Shown: one piece after another, positions 25,051 through 37,247 of the stretch
How the letters are laid out: the number at the start of each line of letters is the position of its first letter
How positions within the stretch are numbered: the stretch's first letter is position 1
Origin: Trichopria drosophilae
Lineage: Eukaryota; Arthropoda; Insecta; Hymenoptera; Diapriidae
DNA: 64,000 nucleotides
Reading direction: 5' to 3'
Assembly: GCA_030407085.1 (NCBI GenBank)
Contig: CM059583.1
Coordinates: 44,136,001 to 44,200,000, forward strand
Notes under the pieces: generated by a model
Database searches by the model: none
What the model saw: only the letters and a program-made list of their open reading frames with translations
Told to the model about the DNA's origin: nothing
Translations under genes and position numbers: made by a program

Positions 25051-26567
25051 TTGATGTATATATTTTAAGTTTGTATTATAACTCCCTACTTAATTTGTAT
25101 GAAATGGAGAATATCATTAAAATGATGATGAAAAATAGTGCTGGTGTCTGATTATTGTATCTTTACCATTCTACTCGGTGGGATTTTTGAGATTATGCTG
25201 CTGAAGAAAACCTGCTGAATGACGGATCAAGTACGTCGACGTTGTGGATCAATTCTGTTGCTGATTGTAACTCTAATAATTGCATTCATAACACAACATA
25301 AATCTTAGTTTTAGACAACCACCACATTAGTTCCTAAAACACCATCCACAAAAAATACTACTAAATATAAATCAGTTTTTTGTTATTCATGATGTGCACG
25401 GCTAAAATGACAATCAAAATATTTATCTGTAAAAAATGAAGTATTGAATTTTTAACACAAATATTACATTAATTAACCGCCTACAGAGGAATAAACTATT
25501 TATACCTCAAAAAGTGTAAAACTGTCTGTTCATTGCGACTTTAAATTTCATGATTTAGGGAGACCGGAGATTCGTATCTACGCTTTCCGTAGTTTGGTCA
25601 ATGTCTCATAAATTATCCAAGATATTTCCTTTAAAATTGAATGACATATACTTTAAACCTTCAATGTAAAAGTAGCATTATATTGACATCTAGTTGAATG
25701 TTTGGAGGAGGTAAGTATTCGCTTCGCCTGTGGCGTCCGTAGCGCTGTCAGTGGCATTTTCAGAAACTGTATACCACGAGAATCACTGTAGATTGATAGA
25801 GGACATGAGGAAAAACATTTTTTTAAATGAATGTAATGTGTGAATACAATATAATAAATCCAAGGTAATCCATTTTCTCTGTAAACAATAGATTTTTACT
25901 ATTTTTGCATAAAAATTCAAATAAAAATATTTATAATCGAAAACTTACTGCTCTAATCGAACTAAATTCAACCATTGTTTTCTGGACTCCACTTTGTGAG
26001 GAAATAAGGGATTCGCCCTTGGAAAAACGTAGAATTCTGTTCCTGGTGAATTATTTCGTGTATTTTTGCCGTCAACCACACTGCAATATATTTTACACTT
26101 CAAAAGCTGTGAGAAACACAGTGATTTGATTTTGTATTTTCAAATAATTAACTACAACATAAACATGGCAAATTTGAAATGTTTCGACATCTTGTGCGCA
26201 GGCGCAGCAAATTTATTGAAAATCGACTAGCGTCACATTGTATTTAGATGGCAATAAACCTGTATACCGAACACACGCGTACTTATTTTCCGACAAGTCT
26301 CCTAAATTATAATCCAGCATTTAAGAAATTCTACACACAGGTTATGCTGACTTTTCGTACAATATAGACCTTTTAATTTTAAGAAAAAAATGGTGGGCAT
26401 GCGCTACGATACAATGTTAAAACTGTAAGAAACTTTTCCGTTTTCTGTACGAAACTGTACGAAACAATTGAATACGCGCTTGCGCATTTTATATCGTGAA
26501 AAAGCATATTGAAAGGCTATATTTGAAAGTTATATGAATATTTGGATAACGTAAACCATAAGAATAT
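25051..26567. other. Intergenic, nothing recognised
   Basis: AT-rich DNA with short open frames only. I see no gene, clear repeat or RNA structure here. Confidence 0.5.
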
Positions 26568-26581
26568 TTCATTAAAGATCT

Positions 26582-26732
26582 TTTTTTTTTTATATTATTT
26601 TACGACGACTTTTGTGAACCCACATGGGACTAAATCGCGACGGGTCATACAGTTTATGAAGGTGGAATCCGAACCACCTGAGCTTTGGCATTATTGGACA
26701 CTTATAAACAAATACAGACGTGTCCAAAATCA
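26582..26732 (-). mobile_element. 5'-truncated SINE, second copy
   Basis: Read on the minus strand this matches the body and tail of the SINE at 2,589-2,780 (shared words TTTGTTTATAAGTGTC, GGTGGTTC, GATTTAGTCCCAT, AAAATAATAT) and ends in an A tail. A perfect 14-bp target duplication, TTCATTAAAGATCT, flanks it at 26,568-26,581 and 26,733-26,746. It is truncated further than the first copy and lacks the B box. Confidence 0.8.
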
Positions 26733-26746
26733 TTCATTAAAGATCT

Positions 26747-27426
26747 AATACGAATATCTGTAATTCACTGCAATATACTCATAAACTTCAATTAAAAATG
26801 TATTGCTGTGTATATCAAAGGCTTTCTATATATACTCGGGGTACGTAGTTCCGGGAATTGCTACTCGAGCGCTGCTGTCGTTTTACGTATCCCCTCCAGT
26901 GTCACGCACGAAGCGAATAAAAACATCATATGGTGATATGTCCACTTATTGAAGTAACCTGGTGTTAATTTTAAAGCTTATCAGTAATAATTAGGTTTTT
27001 TTATTTCAAAGTCATTTTTAGTCTCAATCATTTTAGAGACCATTATGCCATTAATAATTATGTTATAACCTCATGCACGTCTCATCTTAAACTGTTAATA
27101 AAGCCTACTTCGGGTTCATTGCCTCAAAGCTTGTAAGCCTTCTGTATGAAAATGAAAAATGAAAACATCTTCTTTGATCTAACCGACGGCACACGAAATC
27201 ATGGTTCCTGCGAAAATAAACACATCTTCAAGTCTGCCCACAAAAATAAGCACATTGAACGATTTTGAGACGAAAACTAACACATTTTATCTTTCCGCCA
27301 CGAAAAAACACACCGAAAGATTTTCCGACGAAAAGTAGTACATGTCTATTCCCAGCCATAAATTAATCACTGACGTGGTACTGATTCAGTATATTTTACA
27401 GTTTTTTTCAAACGACTACTGACTGC
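26747..27426. other. Intergenic, short imperfect repeat only
   Basis: No gene is seen. At about 27,200-27,350 an imperfect unit of roughly 50 bp (CGAAAATAAACACAT-like words) recurs about four times. Confidence 0.4.
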
Positions 27427-27590
27427 CAGTATTGGGATCTGACATTTGGCGCTGTTGTCGACGAATTTACAAGCTTTCAGCCGCTATATTCGCCATATCG
27501 GTGGCCCAATCACCTTTCTCTAAACGCAAGCTTCGAGTAGTTTCAAAAACAACCACCATTAAATGTCAGATCCCAATAGGGTCAATACTG
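27427..27590. mobile_element. Small MITE (164 bp)
   Basis: Left end CAGTATTGGGATCTGACATT and right end reverse complement CAGTATTGACCC...ATTGGGATCTGACATTT pair as terminal inverted repeats; the left copy lacks a 9-10-base segment present on the right. There is no coding capacity. The class is undetermined. Confidence 0.55.
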
Positions 27591-28499
27591 ATGTGATACG
27601 GAAGTTGGTACTTTTTTTAATCCGAAGAGATGGAGGAATGCTTTACGCACCATAAGGGAACCATCAGGACTCCCCCATGTGTGGGATTGTCCTGCGAGCA
27701 GGCCTACTCACTAAACCTCCACCCTCTTTGCTCACCTACCAGTCCTATATAAATTGTATTGACCGATAACAGAGTCTGTCTTTACGACCTACTTCTCTAA
27801 AAATAATCGTTAAAAATATCCCAAAAAATTTCTGTCTACTCAGAAATTCCTCAGCTTTGAGCTCCAAATGGAGAAAAATTTTTTCCAGGCTTCCTTGTAG
27901 CCTTTAAAAAATAAAAACGGAAACGTTAGATTTTTCCCATGTTAATCAAATGTAAAACTTTAAGCCGCTTGAGCGACCTTTAAATGTCATTTATTCGATT
28001 TTTGTCAAGAGACAAAACAGTTTTCTTTTTTTTCTCTCTTTCGATTTGGCCTGGTTGGGAATTTTTTTGCGGCACTTTCGCAATTGTGAACCACCCTAAT
28101 ACACAAGCACTTGACCCATGCAGGTCTCGCATTGCCGTCACGATATCTGCCAGCGCGCTGAATTAAAAGTATTTTTAACGTCATTTACGTTACGTAGTTA
28201 CGGAATCCGTGTTAATTTGAGGCGTATCCTCCCGTTGCCTCTACTCTACGAGTCTCTGCTCCTTCCATCTATTTGGAACAACTCCGGCATTGAGACATGT
28301 ATTATACATGTTCAGGAGGAGGTTTGATCGTTCTCGGGAGACTATTCCCCTATCATAGGGTTTCCTTTATGGTAAATGGCGGAAGGTTTTCAGGGAGTTT
28401 GTATATGATTTCCTCCATGCTCTGAGGTGGCATAGGTTCTACAGGTCCCACTTTGCAACACTTTCTAGTGACGATCTGGTAGCCACATCCTCAATGGCG
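27591..28499. other. Intergenic, possible LINE 5' remnant
   Basis: No intact gene. Parts may be the eroded upstream portion of the R1-like element that follows, but I cannot show homology. Confidence 0.3.
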
Positions 28500-29540
28500 C
28501 AACGGTAGAAGAAATACGCGATATAGATGTTGCGACGGATCCAAAGGAGGTAAAGGAAGCACTTCAAACAGCCCTAGGAGAGAACCTGCGACTAGGTGAA
28601 ATAAAGATCAACATGACGAAAAAACCTTTAGAGGCTGTATTAAAGCCTACGTCAAAGTGGATGCAACAGCAGCAAAGCAATTGAAGGGAGCTGGCAAGAC
28701 CCGAATAGGTTGGGTCAATTGCCGAATTAAAATAAATGCGCCTTTAACAAGGTGTTATCGATGCCATGGATACGAACGTATGTCAACGGCATGTAAATCG
28801 GTGGAAAAAAAAGAAATGTTGGCGATGCCATACCGAGGAACACAAAGCAGTGGACTGCCAAAACTCACCAAGGTGCTGTCCTTGTTCTGCAAGGAATGAG
28901 CAACGTACAGACCTCATACCCGGGTCCTCGTCCTGTGCGGTTTATGTAGAAGAAAGGTGTAATGCATGCAAGGCGTAAGAATGGCGTGCCTCCAAGCCAA
29001 CTTACGTCGTAACAAACTGGCATACGATTTATGCCAGACAGCACGCTATATTCGTTTAGACTTACTCATAATTAACGAACAGAACAAGACCGCAGCGAAG
29101 CTAGGTATCAGGATGAGACAAAAAAGTATACTAAATGGGTCAAGGACAGAACGGTTTTCCCTGTTCTAGACCATGGGCAGCGTGACGGTTTTGTGTGGAG
29201 CACTTGCCCACACATCACGATCTTTAATTGTTACCTGTCTGCCAATGGAGACGTAGACCTTTCACAGACGACTGGGTGAGCTGGAAGATACCATTGGAGG
29301 TATTTGCGGAGAAATACCCGTAGCCGAAGATTACAATGCTAAGTCCCATGAATGGGGAATGACTTGGACCGAGCCTAAAGGCGGAGACGTCGGAGATATG
29401 GCCACAATGTTGGATTTCAAGGTCCTTAACACCGGCGCCACAGGGAGATTCTTAACACCAGTACGCCAAGATACTGTCATCGACCTTACGTTGATCATAC
29501 CTCAGCGTATTTCGCCGTTTCTCTTAGCATTATAACTAAC
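28500..29540 (+). mobile_element. R1-like non-LTR retrotransposon fragment
   Basis: The first part encodes gag-type zinc knuckles in two frames: a CX2C...C motif with the usual His replaced by Arg (about 28,755-28,800) and a perfect CX2CX4HX4C (CWRCHTEEHKAVDC, about 28,817-28,858). From 28,980 the start of an apurinic-like endonuclease is readable (QANLRRNKLAYDLC, then RLDLLIINE), and near 29,320 a DYNAKSHEWG block followed by DTVIDLTLI, typical of R1/TRAS/Waldo endonucleases. Frame changes and stops show it is dead. No reverse transcriptase was recognised downstream. Confidence 0.65.
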
Positions 29541-29926
29541 GCGTCACTTTTAGTCTTCCAGGTTCGTCTACGTTCACCCGACCTTGTCACTACGCTGGAT
29601 TTTTCAACTGCATTTAGTTATCTTGACCGGTTTTCCGCGGACAATATTGCTCCACTGACAACCCAAACAGCCCGATCTGCTGCATATTGCCGCATGTAAG
29701 GGAAAAGTCAGGCGGCGAATATGTCGTCAGAAATACGGATTATGCGTCGTCACACAGACAGAAAATTTGCTGGAAATTCTCACCTACCGACTAGTCTGCG
29801 GCGATTTTGACGCATTTCTGCCGAAGAGATTAAAAGGGTCGGCGAAGGGAGTAAAGACGCACGAACACGGATTTAATAAGCTAGCTGGTTGTCTGGGAAG
29901 TAATACTACCCAAGTGTGACACGTCC

Positions 29927-30468
29927 AAACGTCGAAATTTGATAAAAAACTATAGGATACATTTTTGTCAAGGTGACCAAATTCAATACTTCCTCAGACA
30001 ATAGTCATAAGCATTTTAAAACAGTTTTAATGGCATTATCGTTGATTTTAGGAGGAAAATGCATACAACCTTTTTTGTAGAGAATTTAATGTTCTATCTT
30101 TTTTGTTTGAAACATTTTTGAATAAAATTTGTATTTTTACAAAATAAATGCAAAAAACGACTATGAAACGTATTTGGGCTAATGTTTTTTAGTATTGGAC
30201 GGATGGATCTGTGCCAAAATCTAAGCAAATCTAAGTTATGCCAAAACACGTACTTAACAAAAAAATTTATGTCGTTACGCTTATCCATACGTGAGTCATC
30301 ACGAGAAAAAAAAACGGGACGCACGGCCATAAATTTTTGTATTCTTGATTTGGGCTCCTTAGGGTCTGAAACGTCGACATTTGATGAAAAACTATAGGCT
30401 AATTTTTATTCCCAAGGTGGCCAAATTCAATACTTCGTACAGACCTTAAATCTAGGTCAAAGTAAAAT
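29927..30468 (+). repeat. Dispersed ~550-bp repeat, copy 1
   Basis: It starts AAACGTCGAAATTTGAT and ends GTCAAAGTAAAAT. Near-identical copies lie at 33,373-33,940 and at 42,954-45,241 (split by an LTR). Within each copy the first and last ~90 bp are direct repeats of one another (AACGTCGA...TTTGATGAAAAACTATAGG...GACCAAATTCAATACTT). There is no protein coding capacity. The class is unknown. Confidence 0.7.
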
Positions 30469-31458
30469 GCCACATCAACTAATATGAGCTGAAACGAATG
30501 CGGTAAATAAAGATGAACCGCGTCTTTACTGCGTTTACCAAACAATGTAGCCCATATGATTTACCTGACAAGACTGCCATACATAAGCATTAGCTCATTA
30601 ACCCTGTCGGCTTTAAGGGAATTGTCACACGGCGTGCTAGTCAAATTATAATGTATTGCCAAAATGTTTAAAAAAGAATCTAAAAATTATAATTTTAGCG
30701 TACACTATTTAGATAGTGATATTTTTATGTATTTATTTTCTATTTTCTTTCGTTAATAAAGCTGAAATCGAATTAAGTAAACTTTGGAAAGTCACCACCT
30801 TACCTAGTGAATGTCACATATTGAGCTAAAAATATATCTATTAGTACATTACAGTAGTAAATATCATGGAATCATTGCATATTTAACAAGGATTCCTTAT
30901 GATGTTGTTTTCTTATCTTATTCGGACAAGGAAAATACTTTATGCATTAATATAAAAAATATTATTTCAAGATTACACAAATAATCGAAATAAAATGACA
31001 ATTTTATGCATATTAATTACGACGTATGTATATTTTTTGTCATTAATGATTTATTTAACAAACGATAATTGAAAAATATCGGTAACACATTTTTGGTAGT
31101 TGAAATAATTACATTCCATACTTGACATCATACTCGATAATCTTTTTATATGATGAAGATAATGAAGATAAAACTTTTGAAATTCATACTATCAGACCGT
31201 GAAAACTAGTAATTGTTCGTTTTCTTTCATCGATTTATTTTCACTGCAACACTTCTCATTTTTCCTTCGACATACCTGCTTATGACAAATGCCAATTTAT
31301 ATCATACAGTGCGATCTTCTTTTCAGCACATGTCGTAGAATAAATGGTCCAGTTCGTCACCACTTTCGAAGTTGTTTCCGAATGATCTTGAACTATGGCC
31401 AACGAAGGAAACTGAGATTAAGGACGATTTTCACAGCCGATCGCCAAATGGTTGAATG
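30469..31458. other. Intergenic, nothing recognised
   Basis: AT-rich sequence without a recognisable gene or repeat boundary. Confidence 0.45.
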
Positions 31459-31460
31459 TA

Positions 31461-32302
31461 CACGGAAAGAAAGAAACACGACCGAGTCCTGTCTACGCAG
31501 CACTGGTTACTGCGTGGCCGGTTCACAAATACTTTTTATTTTAACACGCTATAACTCGGTCAATTTTGAGAATTTTGAAACGAATAAAAAAGAAGTTGTT
31601 CATTACAGTTTCCCAGATCTAGTGCAGAAAGAACAAATTATATATCTTAATAAATCAAAAAGTTATTAATTTTTTAATGCAGAACTGCGAAATTTGTGTT
31701 TTTATAGATTCAGACGCTTCGTTTATCGAGCGAATTTCAAGCATCCGAAAACTTTCAGCGAGAAACTTGTTTATTAAGGTATGAACAAATTTTCTGGAAA
31801 GTTTCATCTCAATTTCATTAATAGTTTTAAAATTAATGAATGTTTAAAATAGGTAGCGGCCGACGGCCAGCGCGTCATGTGTGCCACGGCGATGCGCGCA
31901 AGGCCACGACCAACATTAAACATTCATTACTTTTAAACTGTTAACGCAATCGAGATGAAACTTTCCACAAAATTTGTTGATACCTTAATGAACAACTTTC
32001 TCGCTGAAAGTTTTCAGATGCTTGAAATTCGCTCGATAAACGAAGCGCCTGAACGTATAAAAACACAAATTTCGCAGTTCTGCATTAAAAAATTAATAAC
32101 TTTTTGATTTATTAAGATATATAATTTTTTCTTTCTGCACTAGATCTGGGAAACTGTAATGAACAATTTTATTTTTTATTCGTTTCAAAATTCTCAAAAT
32201 TGACTGAGTTATAGCGAGTTGAAATAGAATGTATTTACGAACCGGCCACGCAGTAACCAGTGCTGCGTAGACAGGACTCAGTCGTGTTTCTTCCTTTCCG
32301 TG
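31461..32302. mobile_element. 842-bp palindromic element with TA target duplication
   Basis: Both ends carry CACGGAAAG(A/G)AAGAAACACG in inverted orientation, with TA at 31,459-31,460 and 32,303-32,304. The arms (about 390 bp) are complementary nearly throughout, enclosing a GC-rich loop of about 60 bp (31,851-31,913). TA duplication suggests a Tc1/mariner-mobilised foldback MITE. The 126-codon open frame entering the left arm is a by-product. Confidence 0.8.
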
Positions 32303-32304
32303 TA

Positions 32305-33372
32305 GAATGTCGATGTTGAGTGCGTGCGAGTTAATTAATTATGACGACTTATCATACCAGAACGATCCTGGCCCTCTTCCTATTTAATTAACAGTTAAAT
32401 ATAAAATCATAATTCACCACGTGTTCCAAATCAACTGTTCATTTTTAACGCCCTCTATTGATTATTTCAAAAATCCGTTTTAAAATAATCAAAATCACAA
32501 CTCACCTCCCTAATCCATCGTCAAACACTCTCGATTATACAAAATTCAATTATATAAACTAGTGTTGGCGTGGTGCCTCGCTCGCTCAGAAACTTCGACC
32601 CAGTGGAGAGTCGGCTATTCCTTAAGACTCGTTTGTTTACTAACAGCTTTCAATTATATTATAAAATTATATTGATATTTGGGGGTCCAATCATATTTAG
32701 GTCCAAGTGGCTTCGATAGATATTTTACAACAATATAGTGTTTCTTCTATGTATGAAAATTGAAAATGAGCATTTTCAAAACTTCGACCCCGACAACAGG
32801 CCAGCCGAAGTATTAATAAATTAAAGTTGCAAAACACTTACTTCATGCACTTGTATTCTAATAGACTATTCGATGCATATTACATGTTTACTGTGTTTTA
32901 CTAATTACTGTCTGTCTTATTATGATCTTATATATACAATATATATACATATAATTCGTCCAAGATATCTAGAAAGTGTCGAAAAGATCTATGACGGATA
33001 TCTTATAGATATACCGGGTGAATAATTCAAGGCCGAACATAGGGGAACACATGTATTAGCTCTCAGCCAATCGCTATCGAGCTTGAGAGTATGCATTATC
33101 GCCACCGACCAATCACGGAAAGCGTATAACATCTATCAACTTTTTGATGTTTACGATTAAGAAAATTATTTATTTAAAAAATCTATGCATTAAATATGAA
33201 AAATGCTAATAAATAAACTATTTTTTAATACGCATCAAATTACTTAATAGAAAAAATCTTCCGTATAATCATGTAATAGTTATTTTCGTATCAAGGGCGT
33301 AAAAGAACTTTGCACCCGTAGGTGATCACCGCGCCAGAGGGGCTGGCAAAGACTACCCCTGTGGGATAGGGG
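32305..33372. other. Intergenic with a dispersed repeat
   Basis: It contains the 214-bp repeat listed separately (32,557-32,770). Around 33,017 the words CCGGGTGAATAATTCAA resemble a mariner-type end, but no partner was found. No gene. Confidence 0.4.
32557..32770 (+). repeat. Dispersed ~210-bp repeat, copy 1
   Basis: It shares a nearly identical sequence with 42,732-42,938 (AAACTAGTGTT, GTGGTGCCTCGCTCGCT, ACTTCGACCCAGTG, AGAGTCGGCTATTCCTTA). This copy lacks about 10 bp near CTCGCT and has an extra ~12 bp near its middle. The class is unknown. Confidence 0.65.
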
Positions 33373-33940
33373 GTCGAAACGTCGAAATTTGATGAAAAAC
33401 AATAGGCTAATTTTTTTGCCGCGATGACCAAATTCAATACTTTTTCAGACAATAGTCATAAACATTTTAAACCAGTTTTTATGGCATTATCGTTGACTTT
33501 AGGAAGAAAATGCATATAACCTTTTTTGTAGAGAATTTCATGCTCTATCTTTTTTGTTTGAAACATTTTTTAACAAAATTTGTATTTTTCAAAATAAATG
33601 CAAAAAACTACAAAGAAACTTAATTGGGGCTAATTTTTTTTAGTAATGGACGGGTGGATCTGTGCCAAAATCTAAGCAGATCTAAGTTATGCCAAGACGC
33701 GCATTTAAAAAAAAAATTATGTCCATACGCTTATCCGTTCGCGAGTTATCACGAGACAAAAAAATGGGACGTACGGACGTACGTACGTACAAGATCACGG
33801 ACAAAAATTTTTTTATTGTTGATTTGGGTTCCTTAGGGTCTGAAACGTCGACATTTGATGAAAAACTATATGGTAATTTTTTTGCCCGAAGTGACCAAAT
33901 TCAATACTTCGTCCAGACTTAGTCTGGGTCGAAGTAAAAT
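33373..33940 (+). repeat. Dispersed ~550-bp repeat, copy 2
   Basis: The most complete uninterrupted copy of the family. Besides the terminal direct repeats it contains GGACGTACGTACGTAC and ends GGTCGAAGTAAAAT. Open frames of 70-77 codons run through it in two frames and are shared with copy 1 only in part, so I do not treat them as genes. Confidence 0.7.
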
Positions 33941-34080
33941 TGTGAACACTATCTGTATCCCGCCGATACTTTCGCTTCGGTTCAATGATTTCGAGCTAGT
34001 GCAAAATCATTCCACGTTTCGCCCAGCGATGCGTTACTACGTCCCTCTCCATTTTATTCTACATACATATAGGGTCATCG

Positions 34081-35205
34081 AAAAGTATCGGACCCTCCTA
34101 ATATCTTCAGTTAGAATGCACTTAGGAGAAAATGTCCAATAGCAAAATTGTATGGTTTCAAGCGGGGAGTAAGATGATGACCTTGACTTTGACCTTGACC
34201 ATGTCCTTCAAGGTCATTTCAAGGTCAATCTTATTTTTTTAAATAGAACCCCCTACATTTTATTGCATATTCTTATAGCTTATCTCGAGAGCTTTCCAAA
34301 ACACTTTAATAAAATATTTTTTTATTAAGTACTTTTTGAGTTATAAAGGTTTGAAGTTAACAATTTTTTGACACAAAATGTAGAATATCTTGTAAAATAT
34401 TATTTAGTTTTCAGTAATCATAACCTTAATACTTTTGTGCGCGGAATAATGAGACCAATTAATTGGTTTAAAGAAAATACATTAATCGGATCCCCCTAAT
34501 ATTTTCAGTAAGAATGCATTTTGGAAAAATGTCCAATAGCAAAGTATTGAAATTTTGATGCAGTGCTGTCTTCTTCTTAGCGAGCAGCAGTCACCTCTTG
34601 GACGAAAACGAACAGCCTCAAATCAATTGAAGCGCAATGGTTTCTTTTGTTACAGAAAAAATTTTTGAGGCTGTTCGTTTTCGTCCAAGAGGTGACTGCT
34701 GCTCGCTAAGAAGAAGACAGCACTGCATCAAAGTTTCAATACTTTGCTATTGGACATTTTTCCAAAATGCATTCTTACTGAAAATATTAGGGGGATCCGA
34801 TTAATGTATTTTCTTTAAACCAATTAATTGGTCTCATTATTCCGCGCACAAAAGTATTAAGGTTATGATTACTGAAAACTAAATAATATTTTACAAGATA
34901 TTCTACATTTTGTGTCAAAAAATTGTTAACTTCAAACCTTTATAACTCAAAAAGTACTTAATAAAAAAATATTTTATTATAGTGTTTTGGAAAGCTCTCG
35001 AGATAAGCTATAAGAATATGCAATAAAATGTAGGGGGTTCTATTTAAAAAAATAAGATTGACCTTGAAATGACCTTGAAGGACATGGTCAAGGTCAAAGT
35101 CAAGGTCATCATCTTACTCCCAGCTTGAAACCATACAACTTTGCTATTGGACATTTTCTCCTAAGTGCATTCTAACTGAAGATATTAGGGGGGTCCGATA
35201 CTTTT
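34081..35205. mobile_element. Near-perfect 542-bp-arm palindrome (foldback element)
   Basis: The arms 34,081-34,622 and 34,664-35,205 are of equal length and nearly identical in inverted orientation; the few differences include GCGGGGAG versus GCTGGGAG. The loop is about 41 bp. The outer ends are AAAAGTATCGGACCC, resembling mariner-type ends, and TA-rich flanks (CATATA, GTATATA) leave a TA duplication possible. There is no protein. If transcribed it would fold into a very long hairpin RNA. Confidence 0.85.
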
Positions 35206-36190
35206 GTATATACATGATGATACATGAGCTATTGCCCGCTAATATCGTTGTCAATTGTTTTTAGATATTTTGCAGATTGCAAGATATCTTAAATTGCGAC
35301 CGGATGCTTTTGCCAAAATATTCTCGCTTCATTTTACCGGCAGAACGAAATACCGTTTCTAATTACATCTTAACCTAAAACAATCTCCGGATGTGCGGCG
35401 TTCGGTTATAATAATATCGACGCACAACGGAGAGTATATTAACAAAAACACTCAATTCCGGTGGCCGATTTAATGGCTCACCCGATATTGAAGGTATTTT
35501 AATAGACTGATTACGTATAAAATTAGAATACGAATGCAGGATCAAGGCAGAACCCTGCATACGTAACAAGAGAAAAACATTTATATTTTTTTAAAGAATA
35601 TTGATGTTCCGGTGTGATTAATTTAATTTTTTCGGTAAAAAAGACTTCAGTAACGGTTCAGTATATTCCAAATTGTTCAATAAGAAATTAATTACATTTA
35701 TAAATAAGAACACGAAAAACTGATGATTTACATGAGGTAATAAGAAAACGCGCTATGTCTTACGAAACAATTTAATTTATTTCCATACCTTTTTGTATAT
35801 CGGTAATGAATTTACTAATAACACTAACTGTTCGTGGGCAAATGAAATTATAATATATATTCAATGAACATGTTTATCGAGCAAATCATTTAAAGAGTTC
35901 AAGAGCTTTCTATTGTACATTCTTAGATACAATTAGTTTCCTTTATACACTTATCTTTTCGTTGGAATCTATAAATAATGAAACACCAAAAATTAGTAAA
36001 ATTTAGTGATTCATTTAGTAAAATTCTAACCAAAACTTGTTGAATATTTCTGACTGAATCAATAGCACAGTTTTAGTCATACTTCAGTAAGAGTAGAGGT
36101 CTATTAATTAATATTTAGATATAGTAATGAAGAAATTTATTCGAGAAAATATTTATAATGTAATAACAACATAAATAAAATAATTGCAGA
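35206..36190. other. Intergenic, nothing recognised
   Basis: AT-rich DNA. Part of it may belong to the transposon whose transposase tail starts at 36,191, but no catalytic motifs are readable. Confidence 0.4.
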
Positions 36191-36424
36191 TCACCTGATC
36201 TTACACCGTTGGATTTTTTCCTTTTGGGATACGTAAAATCTATGGTATACGCTGATCCGCTGCCACGCGACGAGGGAGAAGCTCAGTATGAATTAATTGC
36301 TCGAATCTATGCAGCATTTGCAACAATTACTCTTGAAATGACAAGAAAGGCAACGCAGGACACATTGAGGAGAAGCATGAGCTGCCTTTCTGCTGGTGGC
36401 AAACATTTCGAAAATAAAAATTGA
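36191..36424 (+). pseudogene. mariner/Tc1-type transposase, C-terminal remnant
   Basis: About 77 codons encode SPDLTPLDFFLLGYVKSMVY and continue to a stop at 36,422-36,424 with a GGKHFE ending. The SPDLTPLDFFL block is the hallmark around the third catalytic acid of IS630/Tc1/mariner-type transposases common in insects. The first two catalytic residues and the N-terminal DNA-binding part are missing, so only the last quarter survives. It lies 54 bp before a CAAAGGGTGTTTAAG sequence that may be the element's 3' terminal repeat. Confidence 0.7.
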
Positions 36425-36477
36425 CGTATTTTCCAAATACCTGTCAATGAAATAAATTTTGAAAAATGTGTTTAAAC

Positions 36478-37247
36478 AATCTACAAAGGGTGTTTAAGAA
36501 TGTCGAACTTTAACTTTTATATAGCATAAGTATTGATTAAAAGTAAAGATCGGCTTATTGCAAGACTTTACAAAGTAGTTCAATTGTTATGCAATTGCTA
36601 ATTAAACATTTTTCCATTCATCGAATCAACTTGAAATTTTGTATTGGATGGTATTCGAGGCCGCCGATAACGAATCCATTTTCAGATTTCAGAAATTCAA
36701 AATGGCGGATCCGATATGGCGCGATGGTGAATCCGCCATTTCTAATTTTGAAAATCTGACAACTTATACGTAGTCAGCGGTCTCGAAAACCCCCAAGTAC
36801 GAAGTTTCATGTAAATCGAATAAAGTTTCGAAATTTAGTCGGCCATATTGGATTCGCCATTTTGGATTTTGAAATTCTGACAACATATTGATAATCTGCG
36901 ACCCCTAAAATCCCCTACTATTGACTTTCGTCGTGATCGGCTAAAGTTTCGAAGTTTGGTTTGCAATATTGGATCGGCCATTTTAAATTTTGGAATTTCG
37001 ATAACAAATTCGTAATCAGCGATCTCAAAAACCCCCGATTACGTAATACCAGTTTATAACTTTTTATATTTTACGAGAAATCGAATTTATTCGAAAAAAC
37101 GCAATATTTCGACTTTGCCCATCCGATAACTAGGTCAAAACAAAAAATTTATAAAAAGTGCAAGAGGACTTTTCGTCTTATTTTTTTGAGTACTTTTAGT
37201 CCCTTGGATATGTCTGCTGAGCCGTGGGACACCCTGTATATGTGGTA
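36478..37247. repeat. Non-autonomous element with GCCATTTT tandem units
   Basis: The left word TACAAAGGGTGT and right word GGGACACCCTGTATA form an imperfect inverted pair in a TA context, as in mariner-type elements. Between them about three imperfect units of roughly 130-150 bp recur, each with GGATC(G/C)GCCATTTT and ATTC(G/T)TAATCAGCG(A/G)TCTC-like words. Related words occur at 1,700-2,350 and 13,200-13,400. Confidence 0.5.

Noticed and set aside
31289..31669. 126-codon open frame entering a palindrome
   Set aside because: It crosses the border of the palindromic element at 31,461 and has no motif; the mirrored arm has no equivalent frame.
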